DNA from: Eudorina sp. 2006-703-Eu-15
Lineage: Eukaryota; Chlorophyta; Chlorophyceae; Chlamydomonadales; Volvocaceae
Direction of reading: 5' to 3'
DNA length: 64,000 nt
Assembly (NCBI GenBank): GCA_003117195.1
Contig: BDSI01000011.1
Span: 720,901-784,900, forward strand
Every line of letters begins with the position of its first letter. Positions within the stretch are counted from its first letter, which is position 1. Position numbers and translations under genes: made by a program. Below the pieces are notes generated by a model. It had not been told where the DNA came from, searched no databases, and saw nothing but the letters and a program-made list of their open reading frames with translations. This document shows positions 57,148-64,000 of the stretch, in pieces.

Positions 57148-59719
57148 CTACTTGAACATGTCCCACAGCTTGTTGAACTGCGCCTGGAAGGAGTGGATCT
57201 GCGGGAGCGCAAACGAGCAGGAGCCTTTGGCGGGAGTCGGGCCGGAAGCCCCCAGGGCTTGACGCGTCGGCGGATCTCCCGGAACAGCCGCCGCCTGAGC
57301 GCGCCTTGCCGTAGCCGAGCAGTGTGGCGTCTCGGGGACGGTATGTAGGCGCACACGTTGCATGACCAACGCGGTCACGACACATTTTTGCGGAGCGCCC
57401 GTATGCTGCTGGACCTGCTGTCATGGACGCCCAATCCCGGGTCGCGGCCCTCAGGACTCGCCAGCCCACGCCACACGCTTTTTCGTCCCCAAACCTTGCC
57501 GACCTAACTTTTTGCCAGCCAGTTTGCCAGCCGTCCTCGTGTTTGAATTCAAATGCAACTTCATTCACATCCTGGGGAATCCATACCCCCACATCACACC
57601 ACGTACCAGCTTCGGGTCGTCCAGCACTGTGACGTTCTCGTTGTTCCCCGTGACCGCCTGGCGCGTCCAGTTGAAGGAGCCGTTCATGAGCAGCCGGCCG
57701 TCAATGATGGCGAACTTGTGGTGCCTGGGAGTATAATGGGCGGCGGGTGCAGGTAGCAAATAGGGATGTCACGGAACGACCTGCCCACCACCCAGCCCCC
57801 AGATGCTGTCAGCACGGGGTTCCATTTGGGACTAGAGTCCCAGCTCAAAACCCCCCGTTCACATGACGCACATGTGCGCTGGCGAGTGGTCCTGGCGCAC
57901 GGGGATGCCCGCCGCCCTGAACTTCTCGATGTCAGAGCCCTGCACGCAGCAGCGAATGGTGGCAGCAAGCAGCAGGCGTGGGGCTTTGTGCGGGTGTGGC
58001 GGCGGACAACTCGCTGTACGTCTTTACAAGCCACCGCGGCGGTGGCAGCCTCGACCGGTACTACTCGGATGACCAGCCCTTGCGCCTTGCATGGAAGACA
58101 GCCTGGGAACAATCCAGTCGCACGTCCCCCCCTTTCGAGTTATCCTGTCCCTGTAACGTTCCATTTCCCAATTCCTTTCCCAGCCGACCTGTGTGTTTAG
58201 ATAAGAGACCCGCCCGACCCAAACCAAGCCCGACCTGTGTGTGCGACTGGTCGTTGTCGGTGATGATGCGCACCTTGACGCCCCGGCGGTGCAGCTCCAG
58301 AACCTGCGCGTCCGTGCGCGTTGAGGGAACGCGGCGGCGGGGGTCGGGCAAGGGGGGCCAGGGGCGGGGGCATGTGCAACGGCTCGGGTCTGCTCATGGC
58401 CCTATGACTCCGCGGAAGTCTCCCACTGGACGATGGGCCTCATAAGTGGCTCGGAATGCAAGCTGGGTGGCTCGGAATGCAAGCTGAGTGACTCGGAATG
58501 CGAGCAAAACAACGAAAACAGCGGCACCAGGAAGCGACGTGGACTGATGGCAGCAAGCTGCGACCACACAGAGTGCCCCGCCACGCACAAATGTGGCGCG
58601 ACCCGAACCCCCCTAGCAGGCCCATGGCCAACCCCCAACCGCACCAGTACCGATCACTTAGAAGCGATGCATTGACTCAGTATGATGCCATCCTCGATCC
58701 ATCCACCCGCCAATCCACTCCTTGGAAATCCCCCACAAATTTCTTGCGCGCCGCGACCGGCCTAGCACAGGGCCTGCCCTGCTCCATTTAGTCATTCAGT
58801 TTCCCTAGATGTCCCAAAGCCCGAGACCCATCCCCCCGCACACACCACATCGCTGATGTCGTCGTTTGTGATGGTGAAGACGCAGATATCGAGGGTGCGG
58901 GTCGCGCTGCCCAGGTAGTCCAGGAAGCGAGTCAGGTTCGTCGGCTCGTGCGCATACTCGCCTATGGGGCGGTCCGGGGGAGGCGGGCAGAGAGGCAGCG
59001 AGAAGTTGGGGAGCCGAGGAGCGGCCATGGTGGGGCCGGAGGCAACAGCGTCGCTCGGCGAGATAGGTGCTTTTTATGAGTGCCGCAGGGCTGGGAAGGT
59101 CGAGGACGGAAAGGTTGTCTAGCTCTCGGCTGAGACAGTGCTGCCAGCCCCCTCCCTTGAGTACGCACCGCCACCGGGCCCAGGGGCTCGCTTCCTTCAC
59201 TGTCGCCCGCCCGGAAAGAAGATGCTTGCCGTGGTTGGTAACCCAGGTCGCACGCACGACATGTACGGCTCATGATGAAGCATATATAAATTCAGAGGTG
59301 GTTAACGGCTGCTGAACACGACTACTCACAGTGTGGCCGCCTGCAGCCCCCGGGCTTCTTCACGTTGCGGCAGGGCAGCTTGGCATCTGGGAAGAACAGC
59401 GTGTCGACCACTCCACCCTGACATTGTTTGGCGCCACGGGCACGCCGTGCCGTGAGAGCTCAGTTCGAGCGTTTTGTCCCTACCCCTACTCACCGAACCT
59501 GACAGAAGTTTGGGTCACGGGCAAGGCAGTGTCGGCCAGGTGTTTGAGACGGGCCTCAAACGCCACGCGTACCTTGCCAGCTGCCGCATGCACACCGGCT
59601 CCTTTCGCCGCTGCAAGGGCCTTTTGTAGCTGGTCAACCTGGGCTTTCAGGTCGGAAACCTCTTGGGGCGTTTTGTATTTGTCACCCGAACTGCCTTGGC
59701 GTGATAAGCAAGCCCCCAT
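57148..59719 (-). CDS. PLD6/Zucchini-like single-HKD phospholipase D or nuclease with CCCH-like finger
   Basis: Seven exons: 59719-59494, 59410-59330, 58961-58846, 58303-58235, 57939-57872, 57724-57607, 57198-57148. Phases close, giving 242 residues. The start [11 protein letters not shown] carries an N-myristoylation Gly2 and a neighbouring Cys4; a predicted coiled coil follows (about 18-45). [19 protein letters not shown] then CRRPHCEYAH gives C89-x8-C98-x4-C103-x3-H107. The PLD fold has SLDICVF-like [19 protein letters not shown] and one HKD motif (H188-x-K190-x4-D195), then GSFNWTRQA. Family members act as dimers, hydrolysing cardiolipin at mitochondria or cutting RNA in the piRNA pathway. 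Animal PLD6 has an N-terminal TM helix; here acylation motifs take its place. The acceptor at 59411 is the weakest junction. Confidence 0.88.
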
Positions 59720-60119
59720 GATCGTTAAGATATTCTACTTATAAATTGCAATTATGATTATGCGTGATCACGGCTCGGCTCGATACACAACCGATAAAAG
59801 TCAACAGAGATGTGAGATACAAAATAGTGGGTTTGACGAGCCTGACAAGCAGAGGACTAGGTTTAACTTTGCATCGTTTCTGAATGTCCGGGAGCTAACC
59901 GAAACCGGACGGCATGTAGGACAGTAGGATTCACCCGCCATAGAAACATCTTAAAGGACATTACGTCGCTTAGATAAAGTGTGTCTATGGAAAGACATGC
60001 ATTTGCTTTTGATTGTGCTTTTGCGAACTCACCAGTTTTTTCCTTGATCATCAAGGCTTCCCGTGTCTTGTGCCGAGATGTGTCGAACTTCTTATTAGAA
60101 TTCCTGGTCAAGCCATTGC
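59720..60119. promoter_or_regulatory. Short divergent promoter region
   Basis: The 400 bases between the ATG of the PLD-like gene and the ATG of the plus-strand two-TM gene must hold both promoters. It is relatively AT-rich, with TTATAAATTG at about 59738-59747 near the PLD side. No further motif is recognised. Confidence 0.5.
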
Positions 60120-61807
60120 ATGCCTAGAGTCGGAGCCACTTCACGCAATCAACTTCCCGGACTTGACTTTCAGAGTTGGGTAGCTTCAGAGGTCCACTTC
60201 GGCGTCTCCTGCGTGCCTATCTCTCGCGAGCGCCAATCTCCAGCACCCTCACAAACACCGGAATCTAACTCCATCCAATCGACCTCTGTGAGTCGGCTGC
60301 GCTTGCGGGTTATGCCTTTCCGACGGTCTTGTGGGCCCGCTACTGATTTTTCTCCCTGCTCCCTGCCTTTCTCACCGCATCGCTTGCGGTCCTGCCACTA
60401 CCCCCGCAGACCCGGCCAACCAATCCACGGACGTCCGTTGACGTGAGCACCCAGACTAACAGCGAGATCCCGCCGGCTGTTCCGTCGACTCCTGAGGGCA
60501 GGGCCCCAGTCACCGCCGCAGCATCTCCTCTCTCAGGTACAGCCGCGCAGCTAGCGCCCGAAACTGAGGACGCTGCACGACCAGAGCAGCCTGCTGCGGT
60601 ACTAGCAGACGCCAGATCCGGGCCAGTCGTTGCCCGAGCCGGACCTGTCGCTGGAAGCTCGGTCACTCCCGCGTCAGCTGGTTTCGCTGGTCCCTCGGAC
60701 GCATTTGAAGCTTCTGCACCTGAAACTGGGCGAGCCGCGTTTGCCTCTCCATTCGCCAATTCGAGCGCTGCGCGGTATCGTGAGGCAGATCAGAACCAGT
60801 CCTGTTCACAGCCTCCGAGAACAAGGTCGCAGGTTGGACGCGACAGCTACCAGTTGCTGTGGCGTGAGTACCTTGCGCTGACCGCAGAACAGCAGCAACA
60901 GCAGCAGCAGCGACGGCAGGCCGCGGCGAAGCGCAAGTGGGCTTTCCTGCGCGGACCGACGAGCAACTTGGCGCCAATCAGCTGCAACGTAACCACGATG
61001 AGCGTGCCGAAGCAGAGCACCATCGTTCAGGGCCCGCTGGCCTATGACAAGCCGAAGGGTTTGGACGCCCTGATGGTGCTGTTTCTATGCCCGCCGACGG
61101 ACTTCATCGACATGCAAAAGCTGACCAAGTTGCTCGTCCGAACTGTCATTCGGCTGTCCGGCTTGGTAATTACGCTGTGCTTCCTTATCATTCCCGCCTG
61201 GCTGTGGCTCTTGCGGCACGAGCTGCTGCAGGGGCACAAAGGCGACGCTGCCGCGGTGCTTGTGGCCGGCCTTGTCCTTTTCCTGGCGGCCGATAGCGTG
61301 CGCAGTGCTGCCGCTCGTTCAGAAGCCGCTCGTTGTGAGGGCATCTTCACGGCGAGCTCGAGGTCTGCATACCAGCTGACGCCCAGCCGGCAAGGCGCAA
61401 CCGGCAGCGTCAGCGCGCAGATCAAGTCTGCTGGATTGGCCAGCGCCGCAGGTACGGCAGGGGCGCAGGCACAGCTTGCGACTGCGGCTGTTGCAGCGGG
61501 CAGTCGCCCAGGTGTGGGCACGCGGGGCGTGCCGGCGACTGCTAACGGTTCCGTGACCTCACCGGGACCTGCCAACCCGCTGGTACGGCAGGTGAAGCAG
61601 CGCATCATTAAGCTCGAGCTAGTGCTTTCCGGGAACGAGCTGACGGAGGCCGATATCAGCCCGGACTCGCTTGAAAGCCGAGTCAAGAATCTGTGCAGTG
61701 AGGTGGGTGTGCCGTTTGGTGGGCCGGGGGGTAGCAGCATACGCCCCACATTGGCGGAGCTCGATCAGCAGCTGCGTGCGTTGGAGAGCGCGCTGGGGGT
61801 CGCGTGA
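60120..61807 (+). CDS. Two-TM protein with Gln run, function unknown
   Basis: Exon 60120-60287 joins exon 60410-61807 (donor GTGAGT, acceptor CCCGCAG, phase 0), giving 521 residues. The N-terminal half is Ala/Pro/Ser-rich and probably disordered. A run of eight Gln occurs at about 216-223, followed by a basic stretch. Two hydrophobic helices lie at about 303-324 (RLSGLVITLCFLIIPAWLWLL) and 338-353 (AAAVLVAGLVLFLAADSV). The C-terminal 100 residues include a helical segment VKQRIIKLELVLSG and LAELDQQLRALESALG that may form a coiled coil. I recognise no family. The long frame alone opens with GTG at 60443; the upstream exon supplies a proper ATG. Confidence 0.7.
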
Positions 61808-62790
61808 GGTCAGCCTGAGGCACATGGTGTTGGAGCTGCTGAGTGTGGATGGATAACTCGGGGTGCGCTGGGGTGCGTCATCTGGATCTGTGTTGGATGA
61901 GCGGACCCAGACAAGGCAAGTAGTGGTGGAACGCTTGGGCGATTTGTGCCGCTTGTGTGCAGTTTACTCCTTGCGCCCTTTTCGGCTGGCGCACAAGTCG
62001 GCGTCTAGTATTGTTCGTTACAATGAAGTTATGACTGACAGGGTGTGTGCTTTATGATGCTACGCTAGGCAACGTCGAGGACTTAACCGTGATGCAGCGT
62101 CCTACGTGGCGGTAGTAGTGAGCGCATCGTTTTCTTAATGAGCACTGGGTGATTCACTTACGTCATTTTATGCGCGCGTTTCGATGTGAACTATATGACA
62201 TTACGTGACGTGCATGGACGGCAAGGTGACCGCATTCATATCGCGTGTTTAGTCTGAGTCGTAAGCACGACATGATGTGTACGTCACTGAATTCCATGAA
62301 AGTATGCAAACTGGCGGAGTCCTTTCGTGCATAACGGCGCATGGCGATCGTTACCCTTGAACCCGGTTCAGACTAATCGATGCTATGACTCGTACGTCAC
62401 CAGCAAGCAGCTGGCATTACAAACCGTTGCGCCGCCAGGCTCAGCTGCGTTACACCTAGATATGAATACGTCACGACGTTCAATTGGAAGAAGGTGGCAT
62501 GTCGCGCACCCCAGGGTTTCACACTCAGCACGGCTTCCTCCCTCAACACTCTGTACGGACATCGGACAAGTGTGGAGTAGAGGCGCCAACGCAACGAAAC
62601 ATGTTTAACACGCACTGCTCAGCCATCGGGCTGTGCATATTAGTAAACGAACGTGGCTTGCCGTCCACGGCGAACCTGAACGCGTCAGCCTGAACTCACT
62701 CTCATGTATACGTGCGGTCAGCAAGGTGATAGCACATGGAAGGATTGACACAGTATGTCCGATGCGCGCCCACACGTTTTCATCCAGGCA
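61808..62790. other. Convergent intergenic region
   Basis: It lies between the 3' ends of the two-TM and four-TM protein genes. No gene, RNA or notable repeat is seen. The sequence is moderately AT-rich compared with the flanking exons. Confidence 0.5.
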
Positions 62791-63928
62791 CTAAATGGCA
62801 TGAGATGTTGCTCCAGCGGTCAGTGGATTCCCGAGTGCGCCTGGTTGCGCTGCTTGGAGCGCGGCCATCTCTATCTTCCGCTTCTCGTCCTGCCGGGCGT
62901 CATCTGCGGGACATTGAAGCAATACATGAATGATGTCACAGACTCACAGTGGACCCCGCGGGTCATCGATGACAGCCCCACCCGTAGCAATATGAGAAAA
63001 CACCGTAAGCAACACACGGTGTGGCACATTCCACAGATGTGGCACATGGACTTACATAGCCCGGTCTGCTTCATGATGCCTCCTTGGAAGACGACCAGAC
63101 AAACGAAGAATACCATGTAGTTGACCGCACAAATGAAGGAGAAGACTGTTGTGCCGGTGAACGCGCCCGTGTCTATTTTGCTCCATGTGGTGTCTGCTCA
63201 AGGGCACACGGATGAGCGGTGGGTAAGGGTCCCCATGGCACGATGCGTAAGGTTCCCCAGCGTGCCAAAAACACTTACTTGTTTCGAGTTGGCTCTCCAC
63301 AACCTACATCAGCCAAGAAAGCGGGATGTGTCGTTAGTGAACGAGTCTCATACTTGACGACTCGACGTGCTGACCCTCTCGGGAACTCCCCGGGCAAACA
63401 CGATGGCCCCCTTGCCCCCGCCTGTTGAGGACAGTCACCTCTTAATTTCCACGTACCGGTTTAAAGCCCGAGTTGATGAGTCCACAGAGAAAGAGGAAGA
63501 AGGACATCACAAAACACCACGCCATGATGAAGCCGTATCCGAAGCCCGGGCCGCTTCGGTTGACAGACTTGCGGATGAGAATTACACACGACATGACGTT
63601 GAACGTGAGCACCATCAGCCCGCCAAGGACCATTGCTGCAATTGGAGCTCGCCACGCCTTCTCATGAACAATTAAGTTCTGTATCTGCCCAACGTTCAAT
63701 TTTTGGTAGCTCTGCAAAGGTACACGACCAGTTATATGCCTTCCAGTTCACTTTCCCGATTGTGGGTGGATGGAGGCAGGGGTGGACCGAGCTCACGTTG
63801 ACAACTTTGTTTGCCGTGGCGAAGGCCATGACCATATACGTCGCATTTATCAGAAGATTCACTGTCCAAGCCATCCACAACACCGTCCGCTTCCATTCGC
63901 CTGTGCCAGGCATCTTGACTTTTGCCAT
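62791..63928 (-). CDS. Four-transmembrane protein, function unknown
   Basis: Five exons: 63928-63797, 63711-63457, 63303-63279, 63193-63056, 62903-62791. Phases agree, giving 220 residues. Four hydrophobic helices are visible: VLWMAWTVNLLINATYMVMA; IAAMVLGGLMVLTFNVMSCV; FIMAWCFVMSFFLFLCGLI; FSFICAVNYMVFFVCLVVF. The layout is tetraspan/MARVEL-like, with a short cytosolic N-terminus and a charged Lys/Glu/Arg C-terminal tail, but I cannot assign a family. The ATG at 63928 is the first after an in-frame TAG upstream. A 25-base exon (63303-63279) is the least certain part, but it has good splice borders and is needed for the phase. Confidence 0.75.
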
Positions 63929-64000
63929 TAAGGCCCGTAAAGATTCTGACGATGGCAAAGAACAATTCTACCCTTGCACGCTTTTAAGTATGCAATTGCA
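63929..64000. other. 5' flank of the four-TM gene at the window edge
   Basis: Only 72 bases remain; they would be part of the leader or promoter of the minus-strand gene. Nothing else is visible. Confidence 0.4.

Noticed and set aside
58792..59719. PLD-like gene and MGACLS gene as two separate genes, with a PLD start at 59028
   Set aside because: The exon at 59410-59330 joins both in phase and completes a CCCH-like finger that continues into the PLD exon (CRRPHC then EYAH), as expected for one protein.

Overview
This is nuclear DNA of a eukaryote, most probably a unicellular green alga. Coding exons are very GC-rich, genes are split by many GT-AG introns, and simple repeats are frequent. The best lineage marker is the gene at 26412-31685. 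It encodes a protein kinase with an N-terminal ACT-like domain, the plant STY8/STY17/STY46 (Raf-like group C) layout known from the green lineage. Species cannot be determined from the sequence. Exon boundaries were deduced by hand from splice signals, reading-frame phase and family resemblance. For the main genes all the phases close exactly, which gives good confidence in the models, but there is no transcript evidence.

Layout. (1) 1-5060: a locally duplicated, less GC-rich region with two intact minus-strand genes (2236-2706 and 4636-5060) for nearly identical small secreted Cys-rich proteins, plus the 3' remnant of a third copy (1396-1438). (2) 6415-11547 plus: an RBM34/Nop12-type RRM protein whose second intron contains a ~1.37 kb TGGG/TGGC array. 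(3) 13850-19500 minus: an 11-exon cytochrome P450. (4) 19501-22313: intergenic, with a ~300 bp CTG microsatellite. (5) 22314-23023 plus: a tail-anchored cytochrome b5. (6) 26412-31685 minus: the ACT/STY kinase. (7) 33201-42234 plus: a 16-exon NOC3 homolog. (8) 44335-44920 and 45423-45740 plus: two small putative membrane proteins. (9) 48064-53240 plus: a multi-pass membrane protein, probably plastid-targeted, made of two homologous halves. (10) 57148-59719 minus: a PLD6/Zucchini-like single-HKD phospholipase D or nuclease with a CCCH-like finger and an N-terminal acylation motif. (11) 60120-61807 plus: a two-TM protein with a Gln run. (12) 62791-63928 minus: a four-TM protein.

The genes do not form one pathway. 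NOC3 and RBM34/Nop12 both serve 60S ribosome assembly in the nucleolus. The b5 could supply electrons to P450s in general, but the P450 here lacks an obvious ER anchor. The most unusual items are the secreted Cys-rich cluster with conserved mature peptides and divergent signal peptides, the G-quadruplex-prone intron array, the internally duplicated membrane protein with a matching intron in both halves, the acylated CCCH-PLD, and a short motif shared by introns of two unrelated genes.
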